From positions 23,430,501 through 23,494,500 of the forward strand of contig CM057469.1 in NCBI GenBank assembly GCA_030035585.1: a DNA stretch of 64,000 bases, written 5' to 3'. Under the pieces are notes generated by a model that saw only the letters and a list, made by a program, of their open reading frames with translations, had not been told where the DNA came from and searched no databases. Made by a program: the position numbers and the translations under genes. Origin of the DNA: Dugong dugon (Eukaryota > Chordata > Mammalia > Sirenia > Dugongidae). Positions within the stretch are counted from its first letter, which is position 1. The number at the start of each line of letters is the position of its first letter. Positions 22,505-33,600 of the stretch are shown here, piece by piece.

Positions 22505-23011
22505 ATGTTCTGGAAACTTTCCCTGTCCTTGTTCCTGGTGGCCGTGCTGGTGAAGGTCGCGGAAGCCCGGAAGAATCGTCCGGCGGGCGCCATCCCCTCG
22601 CCTTACAAGGACGGCAGCAGCAACAACTCGGAGAGATGGCAGCACCAGATCAAGGAGGTGCTGGCCTCCAGCCAGGAGGCGCTGGTGGTCACCGAGCGTA
22701 AGTACCTCAAGAGTGACTGGTGCAAGACGCAGCCGCTGCGGCAGACGGTGAGCGAGGAGGGCTGCCGCAGCCGCACGGTGCTCAACCGCTTCTGCTACGG
22801 CCAGTGCAACTCCTTCTACATCCCGCGGCACGTGCGCAAGGAGGAGGAGTCCTTCCAGTCCTGCGCCTTCTGCAAGCCCCAGCGGGTCACCTCCGTCCTC
22901 GTGGAGCTCGAATGCCCGGGCCTGGACCCACCCTTCCGACTCAAAAAGATCCAGAAGGTGAAGCAGTGCCGGTGCATGTCCGTGAACCTGAGCGACTCGG
23001 ACAAGCAGTGA
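22505..23011 (+). CDS. GREM2: GREM2, gremlin-2 (PRDC), complete coding exon
   Basis: Secreted BMP antagonist of the DAN/CAN cystine-knot family; family knowledge is that it binds BMP2/BMP4-type ligands outside the cell as a dimer and blocks receptor access. The frame gives 168 residues, the usual GREM2 length (GREM1 is longer, about 184). Residues 1-21 (MFWKLSLSLFLVAVLVKVAEA) are a signal peptide. Residues about 22-70 are a basic, helical N-terminal arm. The cystine-knot domain runs from about 73 to 157 with nine cysteines at 73, 87, 97, 101, 120, 123, 137, 155 and 157. Possible N-glycosylation sites are N40 and N161. The ATG lies one base after a splice acceptor, so the whole protein comes from this exon. 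There are no frameshifts or stops. Codon use is strongly GC-rich compared with the AT-rich flanks. Identification rests on near-identity to the mammalian GREM2 sequence as I remember it. Confidence 0.97.
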   Translation: MFWKLSLSLFLVAVLVKVAEARKNRPAGAIPSPYKDGSSNNSERWQHQIKEVLASSQEALVVTERKYLKSDWCKTQPLRQTVSEEGCRSRTVLNRFCYGQCNSFYIPRHVRKEEESFQSCAFCKPQRVTSVLVELECPGLDPPFRLKKIQKVKQCRCMSVNLSDSDKQ

Positions 23012-23060
23012 GCGTCCGGGCGCCCCGCCGCTGGCGCCGCCGTCCTGTCCCCGCCCTCCG
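22540..23060. promoter_or_regulatory. GREM2: CpG-rich block over the GREM2 coding exon
   Basis: CpG dinucleotides and G+C are dense over the coding exon and drop sharply on both sides. The block covers the CDS and the start of the 3' UTR. It is an intragenic CpG island by eye; no promoter function is claimed. Confidence 0.7.
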
Positions 23061-25401
23061 AGCTCACTCACACGCTGCCCGGTGCCCTCCTCAGCAGCAA
23101 GCACGTCTCTCGGGGCTGACGGTGTCCTTGTCACAAACGTGGACCGGAAATGGAGCTTTGCTGATGTGTGCCTGACCGACCCCGGGCCTCACCTGCCTCC
23201 CCAACCAGGCTCTGCATGAGGCCCGAAGGAAGATGGTGGAAAACCCCTAGCCGCCACCCGGCGATCACAGAGGACTTTTCAGGTGGTGCACTGTCAGTCC
23301 GGCTTGGATGTTTCCACTAAGTGGAAAAAAGAAAATCCCCTGGCCTCACCTTACACTCCAGCTCGCCCCCTTCCGGGTGAAGTGAAGGACACCTAACTCT
23401 TCTAGCCGGCCCCTCAAACCTCTCCTGCTGGTGCCTGGAACTGTGGCTGGGAGGCTTCGTTCTTGTGATCTGAGGGCTGCCCTCTGCCGCTGCAGTGATG
23501 CCGACTTGGACGACGTCCATAAAGATATCCGTGGATGGGGAAGTTCTAACAAACCCGATACCAAGAAGACATCTGGAGCCCCTTGGATCATGAATGAAGT
23601 GGGCTCCCCTGGGGACCTTGCTCACAGGGGACCACGCCCTCCCCCACCCCCGCCACCACCGCCTCTTCTTCGTCACTACCCCTCCCCCACGTGTGGACTA
23701 AAGATGAACTCTGGTGTGCATGCTATTTCCGCTGCAATTAGAATATTATTACACACAAAGTTTTCTGTATTAACGCTGGTTTTATAATTGACCTATTGTA
23801 AAGAGCTGTTAAAAAGTATTATCAACCTATCCATGTATCGTTTCACGTGTTTTGACTCTGGCTTTTGCAGCATCTTTCTGAGTAAGGACCAGAGCGGGTG
23901 ATGATCTGCCCAGAAGGTGTTTGACGCAGAAGTATCCTCTAGTCACCAGTTCACTGTCACGCAGCTAAGATTGGGCAGGGAGATGGGAGGACTTGTAATT
24001 TTACTTAGAAGAATATTTCACTGCAGGTACTCAAGCATTGCAGCACAGTGTGGGAACTGGGTTGGGGTGGATGGGCGCAGGGATGGGGATTCATTGGGAA
24101 GTTTTAACCTGAAACTCAAAAGGCCCTACCATGTTTAATATACATAGGTGGGGTGAGGAAGCTACATTATTTCCACCGCCATGACACCAAGCAAAAAAAT
24201 ATTTCCTGTTAAAAGCAGGAAAACTTTAAAAATATAAAGAGGTGGGTCATTTTGTAGTACAGGAGGAAGTAAGGGATAAAATATGTAGAACAGGAATCTA
24301 GTTGCACTGTCCTTCAGAAAACAACGAGCTTCTTTTTCAAAGATTGGACTTTAAAAGAATGAGTAAACATTAGGCCCCCTTTCATTTTTATAATGAATTG
24401 TTGAAGTTTCCATGCTGTGGTCTCTTAATGTAGGGAAGATGACATCAATTTGTTTTCCTGCAAAATTATACTTCCTTTGGGTAGCTTGGTTAAATTGCCC
24501 CATGAAGGCTTCCCTGGGAGGAATGTTTATGGACTCTGTTAAATGTGAATGATATGCCCTTTGGTGGGAATCAGTATACTCTGAAAACCTCTCACCGGTA
24601 ATTCCCAAGTATGCTCCCACCAAGGGGTCTCAGAAAGGCCCAGTTCCCTGATATGTGAGAGAGACCCTCTATGAGCTGCTGTGAGGGCTGAAGCTTTCAG
24701 ACACTAGATAGTGAGAGTGGATCTTGGAGACATTCATGAGGTACGGTGTGAAACGTTGGTGAATCCATTTCCTGCCCCTGCCCTGTAGGTTTCATTGATG
24801 TCACTTCAACACCGGGAGACCTCAGAAGAATGTGCTATTGTAAAGGGTCTTAGCTTCAGAAATGGGTATATACAGCCATAAGTCAGGAGGCAGCAATCAA
24901 TATAAATCCTTGAGGACTGGAACCTAGGAATGAAATGAAAAGTTGGAGAGTGTCCAAGTTCAGAATTTGCATTTAGCGGAAAGCCTCAAGTCAGGCTCAG
25001 TGGCAGAACATGCAGCAGAAAAGCTGTGAAGGAAGGAATTCCTCAGGATGGTAACGGAGTGGAATAGGAGGTGAGTGGAGGGGAGTTTCTGGTCCATCTG
25101 CAAAGCCAATCCCTGTTCCTTTATTAGCTGCAGAACCCATGCAGATAGGGGAAGGATTCATCTATGAACTCACAGAATACAAACATGAGCACACTCTTTT
25201 TGAGCCCAATAGTGAGTGTAGCAATAAAAGCAATATGATAATGCTGCAGTGTGAAGCTCCTTCTGGGGGTTATTGTATGTATAAAGTTTACCTTATAATG
25301 GCCCAAATTGTATTTAAGTGTTTTTTTGTTTGTCTATAAATGAAGAAAAGCTATAAGTATAATGTAATTATTTTATAGGTATACTATTAAATTATAGAAC
25401 A

Positions 25402-25407
25402 AATAAA
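25402..25407 (+). terminator. GREM2: Poly(A) signal AATAAA, proximal candidate for GREM2
   Basis: A canonical hexamer in AT-rich sequence 2.4 kb after the stop codon, with a GT-rich stretch (tatgtgatcgtggtgtgatg) just downstream, as expected for a cleavage site. Confidence 0.5.
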
Positions 25408-25968
25408 GATACTCTAGGATTATATGTGATCGTGGTGTGATGTGCCATAGAAGTGGAATTCTGAACTTGTGTCAATGGGCACTGAAGAAGCCCTGTGCAT
25501 TCAGGGTGCTTTTGCCCAGCCGTAGGGAGCTCAACCCCTAGCCTACATCTTTGGGGCCTGGCATCCTCAAAGAGAATCAGAAGTAGGCATCCAAGAGCAG
25601 AGGTAGTGGGTGGCTCTCAGTATGGAGGGAGACGAATCTGGTCTCCGTGAGCTTCCAAGCCTCTTACAGACCCCTGGCAGCCGAAGGCAGAATTCTTAAC
25701 CCATTCTCCCTATGCTCTCTGCATAAGAAACAGTGAATGAGGAAGCCTTGGGGAACTGCTGCAAATTGAAGTCCATTATAAGCATCTTCTTCCCTTTAGC
25801 AGCCCAGAGCACCTCACTGGCCCCTTCAACAAGCCAGAATTTGTCCTGACTTTTGTCCACTTTCACATTCACTTCTCACAGGTTTCAACACTTTTTAATT
25901 GAAATATTTCTTAGTTTCACGATGTCACCATCTTTTGATTTATCTTTCATTCAAAGAATTCAATTATT

Positions 25969-25993
25969 AATAAAAAATAAAAACCTTAATAAA
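25969..25993 (+). terminator. GREM2: Poly(A) signal cluster, distal candidate for GREM2
   Basis: Three AATAAA hexamers lie within 25 bases (25969, 25977 and 25988), about 3.0 kb after the stop. They would give the full-length 3' UTR; cleavage would fall near 26010. Confidence 0.5.
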
Positions 25994-26699
25994 GTTATAC
26001 ATGCTTGATTCACAGTATGGACTTTATAGGAATAAAATTCAGCTCAAAAAAATTTCATGTTGGTTTATTGAATGTGACAAGATATTCCACTTTAGGCTAA
26101 AATATTTCAATTCACTTGTTTCTGAAGTTGATTGTTTTTTAAGTTATAAAGTCAATGAAAGTGTAACTTGCTATTGATCGAACAACTTAGAATGTATGTA
26201 TTCTTAAAAGCTTATTTGATGATTGATCTATCTATTAATGTCTATATGGGAGGTAACCAATAAGGCCAAATCATAAATAATACAATTAAAACTCGTTGAT
26301 CACCATATTATCTTCTAAATCCTCCTTAACCCCCACCCTTGTCACCCTCTTCACCCAATCCCACTGCTACTGTTCTCAGGCACAGCGGGCAACCTGTGCC
26401 CTTTACCAAAAGGGAAATATGGGAAAGCATGTAGTTTTTGTATCGTTGATGTTTGTACTCATTGACATTTCTGGGTTGCTGGCTTTTCTAATACTCAATC
26501 TGGGATATATAGGGCAAGAAAGAAACCCAACGAACTCATTACCATGTCATTCCACAGGTCCTAAGGTCCTTTGCTGGTCTGCCTTCTTTTCTCTACCTTT
26601 TATCCAAAAGTTACTTGGATTAGCTTTATATATAATGTCCAGAGTTTTTAGCAGGAGGAATAAGGAGAAGACATCATGCAGATACACCTAGTCTGGAAC

Positions 26700-28330
26700 C
26701 AGAGGTCACCTGAATCTTGCTAAGTTTTATCACACAGTCCTTGGGGTGTATGTATCTTACCAAGACCTACAACATACTTGCTACTTATCTCTCATCTGGT
26801 CCTGTTACATGATGTCATTGGTATGGTAGATCGATGTAATGTTTTCCAGAATGTCCATAAAATCTGGATCCCTTCAGGCTATATTTTGACAAAGGGTGAA
26901 AGAATTTACATAGACCAGGGGCAAGACCATACATATATACTGTAGTCCCTCCCATGGCCATGTGAACTACATCCAACTCTCCTTCCTGATAGGTATGGTA
27001 AAAAACACACTTGCAAGATCAAAGTGCAGGGAGTGGTTTTAATCTGCCCTAGCAAAGATACGTCACTGAGCACAGTAGGTGCAATTGAGGCTACTGCTTT
27101 GTCACCTGCCATGTTTCACCTGAGCTTTGTAGGGGCCAGCCTGGTGAAATAAGTGTGGATACAGCAGGGGCTGCTACAATAATAAAGTCTTTGCAACTTT
27201 CATTAATTTTTCCCCATTCTCAATGGAATGCAGCATTGTCTTTGATTTACTGTTTTTGCTGGGATGAAGGAGGCAGTTTCAAAGGTCCCTCCCGATTACA
27301 GTAGCTCTTATCCCAGAAGTCAAAGAATCAATGTGAGGGTTTTGTAAACTACCAAATATGTCTCTTCCAATTATGCATTTGAAGATGGGGAAAGGACTGC
27401 TAGGTTGTTCCATAGAACCAGTGGGCCCATTGACAGCCATATCTTTGCTACGACTTTACTGGTCCTTACATGCCTCACTCTAATAGAGGGCCAGGGTAGT
27501 TTGTTGGGTCTCTAGGTATTGTTATAAATTCAGACCAATGTTCAATAGTTCTCAAAATGTTTAAGTATTCTTCTTCCCCAAAGCACACTTACCTGAGTAA
27601 ATGGTCATAGGTCCCCTAGTTAAGGACTGAGGAGATCATAAATGAGTATATCTGTCCTGGCATTGCATGGTTCTAACCCAGAAAGAATCAACCTCTCCTT
27701 TAGCCAGTGGGTCCCAGGTCTGATCTGGAAACTGAGCAAAGGATTGTAACTTTTTACTGAGACACTGCCCCCCGCCTCTGATCATCCATTGTTGATTTCT
27801 TTTGATTGTATAAATTAAGCAATACCCTTGCTGGCAGCCCATCCATCTTGCCTCAGGTGCACCATGTTCTATTAAACATCTGCAAGTGGAGACTCCAGAT
27901 GCCACTCCAACCCTGGCACTCTTTCCAACACTTGTGCCTATGTTACTTCTGAAATCTAAGCACTGCCACTCGGCTTGTATTATTTCAGGATCTGCTAGCG
28001 TCATGTCTATCAGGGAGCCTAGTTTTGGAACAGCACCTCCTTCTGCTGGCTCTGGCCTGTAGATGACAGCCACTACTGGACTTCTCAACAAAGCCGGGAG
28101 CTCCTCTCACCAGCACAGTCATCATTGCTTTGGGAAATAGTCTTCCTTGGAACATCGTTGGCCAACTGGTTTTTTAGTATGCCCACTTCTCTGAGCCTTT
28201 TGATCCCTTCCTCCACAATCCACTGTGGGAGTTCCTGCATGTCTATTTCATTTAGTAGGAATCATAGCTTTTGTGATCCTCCAAGAGCCATCCCAGAAGT
28301 GTATTGTACCATCTCCTGGGGTATTCACCA
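26700..28330 (-). mobile_element. ERV-L-type endogenous retrovirus relic, internal part
   Basis: Read on the minus strand, the area around 26800-26950 translates into a decayed class-III (ERV-L) reverse transcriptase stretch, including a degenerate active-site box with stops and substitutions. Farther upstream on the same strand, 27636-28091 holds a 151-codon open frame that may be gag/protease-derived, but I cannot name it. No LTRs recognised. It is inactive. Confidence 0.6.
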
Positions 28331-28339
28331 GTATTAAAT

Positions 28340-28510
28340 CTTGGCTCATGGTTGAGTGTCCTCATAGCAATGGTTAAGAGCTACGGCTGCTAACCAAAAG
28401 GTCGATAGTTTGAAACCACCAGTCGCTCCTTGGAAACACTATGGGGCAGATCTACTCTGTCCTATAGGGTTACTGTGAGTTGGAATTGACTCCACGGCAA
28501 TGGGTTTATA
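28340..28510 (+). mobile_element. AfroSINE, sense
   Basis: 'tcatagcaatggttaagagc', 'aaccaaaaggtcgatagttt' and 'ttggaattgactccacggca'; interrupts the ERV-L-side sequence. Confidence 0.9.
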
Positions 28511-28667
28511 CAACTTTATGTTCTGCTTCCCTTCCCTGATCTAGTGCCCTCAAGATCCAGTCCCAGGCTGACTCTCCTGGCTCCTGCAGCCTCTTCACTG
28601 CATACTCCCTCTCCTCCTTTAACAGGTCCAGCGTATTCCCAGTAGTGCTGTGCTGGGATATGACCCT

Positions 28668-28722
28668 TGTTTACTAGTCTTGGTGGCACAGTGGTTAATA
28701 ACTTGGCTGCTAACCAGTTTCA
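28668..28722 (+). mobile_element. AfroSINE head fragment
   Basis: 'tcttggtggcacagtggtta' and 'ggctgctaaccag' only; the body and tail are absent. Confidence 0.75.
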
Positions 28723-28847
28723 CATTTTTTCACCACATCAAAGATTCTGCTTCTAGGTATGGCTGGCATCTGTCTCTCTCCCAACCTCACAGCACCTTCC
28801 TACAGAATCAAAGCCTCTTTTCAAATTTACAGTCCCTGAAAGGGGCA

Positions 28848-28990
28848 GATGACCCAGTAAGCAAGGTAAGCACGGGCTTACTTGTGCTTATTTACTAATC
28901 TATAGTGAATAATTTCACTACATTTCAATGATGTGGTGAAACCCATGTGCAATTGTTCACTACAGATGATCTGGTAAGCAAGGTAAGCAC
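28848..28990 (+). repeat. Two 26-bp direct repeats 117 bp apart
   Basis: 28848-28873 and 28965-28990 share 'gtaagcaaggtaagcac' and differ at three positions. Function unknown. Confidence 0.75.
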
Positions 28991-29164
28991 TGTGATTACC
29001 TTACCTATTGAATAATCTCCCCCTGGGCCTTTGTACCCCACATCAACTAGTCACTGACCACCTGCCACCCCAAGGAGCAATTTCCCCCCCACTAAGAGCA
29101 AGTCCCGGGGAAGGACCTGGCTGTTAGCCAACTACAGCTAATATTTTCAGTGGAGGTAGAGGGA

Positions 29165-29378
29165 TGGGGACAATCCCTGGGTGATGCAAATGGTTAATGC
29201 CTTCATCTGCTGATCAAAAGTTTGGAGAATGGAATCCACCAAGAGGCACCTTGGAAGAAAAGCCTGGTGATCTATTTCCAAAAAACCAGCCACTGAACAC
29301 CCTATGGAGCACAGTTCTACTCTAAACACATGGGGTCACCATGAATTGGAGTCAACCTGACAGCAAATGGTTTTATAG
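29165..29378 (+). mobile_element. AfroSINE ('cacctggaag' subtype), sense
   Basis: 'caatccctgggtgatgcaaa', 'aagaggcaccttggaagaaa' and 'gaattggagtcaacctgaca'. Confidence 0.88.
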
Positions 29379-29450
29379 GGGTGAGGGTGTATCAGTTTTG
29401 AAGAGGGTATCTGGATAGAGTATGATAATAATCACTGTAGTGTGTGTTGC

Positions 29451-30204
29451 TTTGAGGGACAGAGTAGCAGGGGTAGGGGTCTGGGGACCATGCTTTCAGG
29501 AGACATCTAGGTCAATCGGCACAACAAAGCTTATTAAGAAAATGTTCTGCACCTTACTTTGGAGACTGGTGTCTGGGGTCTTAAAAGCTTGCAAGCGGCC
29601 ATCTAAGATGCATCAATTGGTCCCAACCACCTGGAGTAAAGGGGAATGGAGAACACCAAAGACAGAAGGAAAGTATTAGCCCAAGAGACAGAAAGGGCCA
29701 CATAAACCAGAGACTTCATCAGCCTGAGACCAGAAGAACTAGATGGTGCCCAGCTACCACCAATGACCGCCCTGACAGGGAACACAACAGAGTCCTGGAT
29801 GGAGCAGGAGAAAGGTGGGGGTGCAGAACTCAAATTCTAGTAAGAAGACCAGACTTAATGCTCTGACTCAGACTGGAGGTGCCCTGGAAAGCATGGCCCC
29901 TGGATTCTCTATCAGCTCAGAGCTAAAACAATTTTCAAGGCCAACTCTTCAGACAGGGATTGGACTGGACTGTGGGGCATAAAGTGATACTTGTGAGGAG
30001 TGTGCCTCTTAGCTCTAGTAGATACAAGAGACTAAATGGGCAGCTTCTGTCCAGAGGTGAGATGGGAAGGCCGAGAGGGTCAGGAGCTGGTTGAATGGAC
30101 ATGGGGAATCAGGGGTGGAAAGGAGGAGTGTGCTGTCACAGTATGGGGAGAGCAATTAGAGTCACATAACAATGTATGTATAAATTTTTGTATGGGGAGA
30201 AAAG
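29451..30204 (+). mobile_element. L1 3' end, sense, 5'-truncated
   Basis: L1 3' UTR from 'ctttgagggacagagtagca' through 'gaccagaagaactagatggt' to 'tataaatttttgtatgggga'. It is flanked by a 23-bp duplication with two mismatches (29428-29450 and 30205-30227). Confidence 0.9.
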
Positions 30205-30230
30205 AATAATCACCTTAGTGTGTGTTGGAG

Positions 30231-30574
30231 GGCAGTGGGGGTTCAGCGGTAGAATTCTCATCTTCCATGCAGGAGAGCCAGGTTCGATTCCCAGCCAATG
30301 CACCTCAAGAGGAGTCACCACCTGTCCGTCAGGGGAGGTTTGTGTGTTGCTGTGATTCTGACCAGGTTTCAGAAGAGCTCCCAGATGAAGACATACTAGA
30401 AAGAAAGGACTGGCAATGTACTTCTGAAAATCAGTTAATGGAAACTCTATGGACCACAGTGTTCTGATCTGCAACCTATCATGGTAATGGTGTAGGATGG
30501 GGCAGCACTTCACTCACTTGTGGGTGGAATCACCATGAATTGGGGTCCACTCAAAGGTGGCTAACAACAACAAC
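30231..30574 (+). mobile_element. tRNA-Gly SINE, sense, well preserved
   Basis: 'ttcagcggtagaattctcat' and 'ccaggttcgattcccagcca' are clear A and B boxes of tRNA-Gly. The tail is 'ggtggctaacaacaacaaca'. The target 'agtgtgtgttg' occurs on both sides. Confidence 0.92.
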
Positions 30575-31475
30575 AAAGTGTGTGTTGAGGAGAGGTAGGG
30601 GAGTGGGAAGAGAGGGGAGACAGAGGAGTGAAGTATGTGCAGGACTTTGAAAGCGAGGCAAAGGAAGTTCCACTTGCTCTCACAGGAAAGAGAAAATATA
30701 CAAGATGCTTGGGAGAGGGCCAGAATCTGGACCGAGACAGGCCAGTGAACAGCTCATGCATTAACACAGACTGAAGATGATTGTAGCCAGACAAGGTAAA
30801 ATAATTGGATCTGAACATAAGATACAAATAGGTGAAATATTTGCAGAATTTGGTGACTAAAGAGGAGTCACCCTCAAGAGATTGAGAGCTGGATATCAGT
30901 GAGAATCTGCTATTGGAAGATGATGAGGTGGGTTTTTATAGATGCTGAGTCTGCAGGGACTATGAAATCACCTGATTGAAACTTTCCCATAGGCCTTTAA
31001 AGAAACAGGACCAGAATTTGAGGGAGAATCCAGACCTGGAAAAACTGATATAGGAACAAAAAAGACCATGATTAAATTGATGAAAATAGATGAGACTCTA
31101 ATAAAGAAAGAACGCAGGAAGACAGGACAAAGTAACCTTAGAAAATACTCCTAAAAAAACAACTAGGGAAAAGAGGAAGAATCAGAGGAGCCGAGAAACA
31201 TCCCTCAATTCTTGCTGTCTGTTACCTGATAGAAAAAGCTGGGTCTTTTTATGTTCCCATTACAAGGACTCCCCTCTCTTACTGTGCACAACGCTTCTAA
31301 CCCTCCCTTCCTATTCCCCCATGCATATCTTTGCTGCCACAGAGAATTTTAGCTCTTCTTCAGTTTCCTAGTGGCAGCCCTCTTTGCTATGCCACTTCTT
31401 CCTGATAAAGCACTGATGATTCTAGACCCACCCTGAACTCAAATTCTAGAAGGGAAGGAAAATGTGTTAAACTAC
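30575..31475. other. Mostly unassigned, possibly old LINE-like repeat
   Basis: Purine-rich sequence with phrases resembling the ancient L2-like antisense repeat ('gtgcaggactttgaaagcga'). No gene seen. Confidence 0.35.
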
Positions 31476-31477
31476 CA

Positions 31478-31685
31478 GTACCAGTTGCTATTGAGTTGAC
31501 AGCGACTCGTAGCTACCCCATGTGTGTCAGAGTAGAACTGTGTTCCTTTCAGTTTTCAGTGGCTGATTTTTCAGAAGTAGATCGTCTGGACTTTCTTGTG
31601 AGGTGCCTCTTGGTGGAGGTGAACCTCCAACCTTCCACTTAGCGGCTCAGCATGAACCATTTGTAACACCCAGGGGACTCTGTGT
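31478..31685 (-). mobile_element. AfroSINE ('cacctggaag' subtype), antisense
   Basis: 'ccagttgctattgagttgac', 'atgtgtgtcagagtagaact' and 'acacccaggggactc'. Confidence 0.88.
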
Positions 31686-32990
31686 TAAATTAGGCACACG
31701 TAAAGCCTTCCAAACCATCACCTTCATCTGTAAATTTCTGCTGCCAGGACATTCTGCATCTAACAAGACCGTAGCTATTTAAAAGGATGCAGTTGCCAAT
31801 TTGTGCGGAGGAGACACTGAGTATCAAATTATGAATTGGGTGTCTAATCAAGGCTAGAAACTTTAAATTTTGTTTGAAACTTTAGCAGAAAGTTTTGAGA
31901 ATTACCCAAATATTTGCTTTTGTAGTTTCTCGCTTTCTGTTTTTGTGGTGGTATATTTTTTTTAATTTTGTTTTCTTTGAGGAGCCAAAGAATATATAAC
32001 TGATGTTAACATAGGCCCTATGTGTCTGTTTTTCCATGTCCTGGAAGGCACTGTGATGATGGAGTCTATTTCTGGATCTACCTTGGAATTTTGTAATTAT
32101 TAAAATTTCTGATTCTCACTCTTTGCTTGAAAAATGAGTTCCCTAACGTAAGGATATGCTGACTAATTACCGACAACACGTACAAAGTGAAATGTAGGGT
32201 ATGAAATAACAAGGATTGTGGAGTCCAACTTAGAATAATTGAACTCCATTATATTATGGCTCTTTATGACATGGTTCAAGTATGTTGCCAGTCTACGACT
32301 CTAAAAGACTAAAGCCAACAGGAAGATTTCATCCTTGATTAGCCTGTAAGGTATGGCTTAGTCCTATGATCCATTACATAGATCAGAAAGTGATGTTCAT
32401 CTCTGGAAACTTTGATAGGATTAAAGCTGTAGACAAGACACATTTGCATAGAGTTCATGAGGGCACTATGAAGCTCCCCCAAAACTGAGGTAAAAGGGAG
32501 GTTGGGTTTGCATCTGGATTACCAAAATGTGCCTATTGTGAAATAAAAAGCCCACTATTACTGTAACAATCAGACCACCTTACTGTAACAATCAGACCAC
32601 CATCAGAGAAAAATGTGTCCAGTGGCTTACAGACCACCCAGACTTTTTTTTCTCATTCATGGAACAGAGTAACAGGTTTGGCTTGCCACTCTTACAAGTA
32701 ACTCTCCTGTTGTGAGAACTATTCTGATCTTTGGGGAGGTCATCAGATGAGAGTTGCTATAGTAACGTACAAGAATCATAAACCACCCCAAAACACATTG
32801 TCTCCTTGATCCAACATAAATGTCTGCATAGATGTCACTTGATGTTTGAAATGAAATACATTCCAAAAGTTAACTATGAAGTGTTTCTTTATTGACTTTT
32901 TTTTCTCACATGGAACAAAGTCTAAAAAGATGAAAGGAAATAGCGGTGAAAAATCTGTCCCACAGCACACCAGTTTTCCTCTCTGCTGTT
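31686..32990. other. Unassigned; contains a 2 x 22-bp tandem repeat
   Basis: Intergenic AT-rich sequence. The only structure is a perfect tandem pair at 32558-32601. No gene seen. Confidence 0.5.
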
Positions 32991-32994
32991 AGTT

Positions 32995-33165
32995 ACCTTT
33001 GTATCCATTGTGACTCATGGAGACTACATAGGGTTTTCAAGACTGTGACTTTCAGAAGCACATAGTCAGGCCTTTCTTCCAAGGCATCTCTGGATGGGTT
33101 TCAACCATCAACCTTTCCATTAGTAGTCCAGCCATTAACTGTTTGTGCCACCCAGAGACTCCTTT
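32995..33165 (-). mobile_element. AfroSINE, antisense, diverged
   Basis: 'gactacatagggttttcaag', 'ccaaggcatctctggatggg' and 'gccacccagagactcc'. Confidence 0.85.
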
Positions 33166-33297
33166 CCTTCTCCGGGGACAACTAATATTAGCAGTTTCTT
33201 GTGAATGCTGCCAGAGATATTATTGTCTATATGTTAATTTTTGAAAATCCAGCAATTACTTTGTCCCCTTTCTTGCATAAATGGGATCGATCTTACT

Positions 33298-33600
33298 ATG
33301 TACATATGCTATATGCATGGTTTAAAGTCTGGAAGGGTGTGCGTAAGGGTTGTATCCTTTCACCATACTTGTTGAATCTGTATCCTGAGCAAATAATCTG
33401 AGAAGCTGGACTATATGAAGATGAATGGGGCATCAGGATTGGAGGAAGACTCATTAACAACCTATGACATCCAGATGACACAACCTTGCTTGCTGAAAGC
33501 AAAGAAGACTTGAAGCATTTACTGATGAAGATCAAAGGCTATAGCCTTCAGTATGGATTACACCTCAACATAAAGAAAACCAAAATCCCCCAACTAGACT
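33298..33600 (+). mobile_element. RTE LINE fragment, sense
   Basis: RT-region fragment parallel to 9735-10005 of the larger RTE copy: 'gtaagggttgtatcctttca' and 'acttgaagcatttactgatg'. The active-site codons are disrupted. Breaks off at 33600. Confidence 0.9.

Larger units (their letters stand above)
23012..26010 (+). other. GREM2: GREM2 3' untranslated region
   Basis: Sequence after the GREM2 stop. The first 700 bases are GC-rich, with a C-rich stretch near 23637-23690; the sequence then becomes AT-rich. I recognise no interspersed repeat between 23012 and about 26000, unlike the flanks, which fits a retained 3' UTR. The end is uncertain: AATAAA occurs at 25402-25407 and in a cluster at 25969-25993. 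The longer form (about 3 kb) matches the human UTR length as I remember it. Confidence 0.65.

Noticed and set aside
22457-23134. 225-codon minus-strand frame and 151-codon plus-strand frame over the GREM2 exon
   Set aside because: Shadow frames in GC-rich coding DNA; low-complexity A/G/R/L-rich composition and complete overlap with the recognised GREM2 frame.
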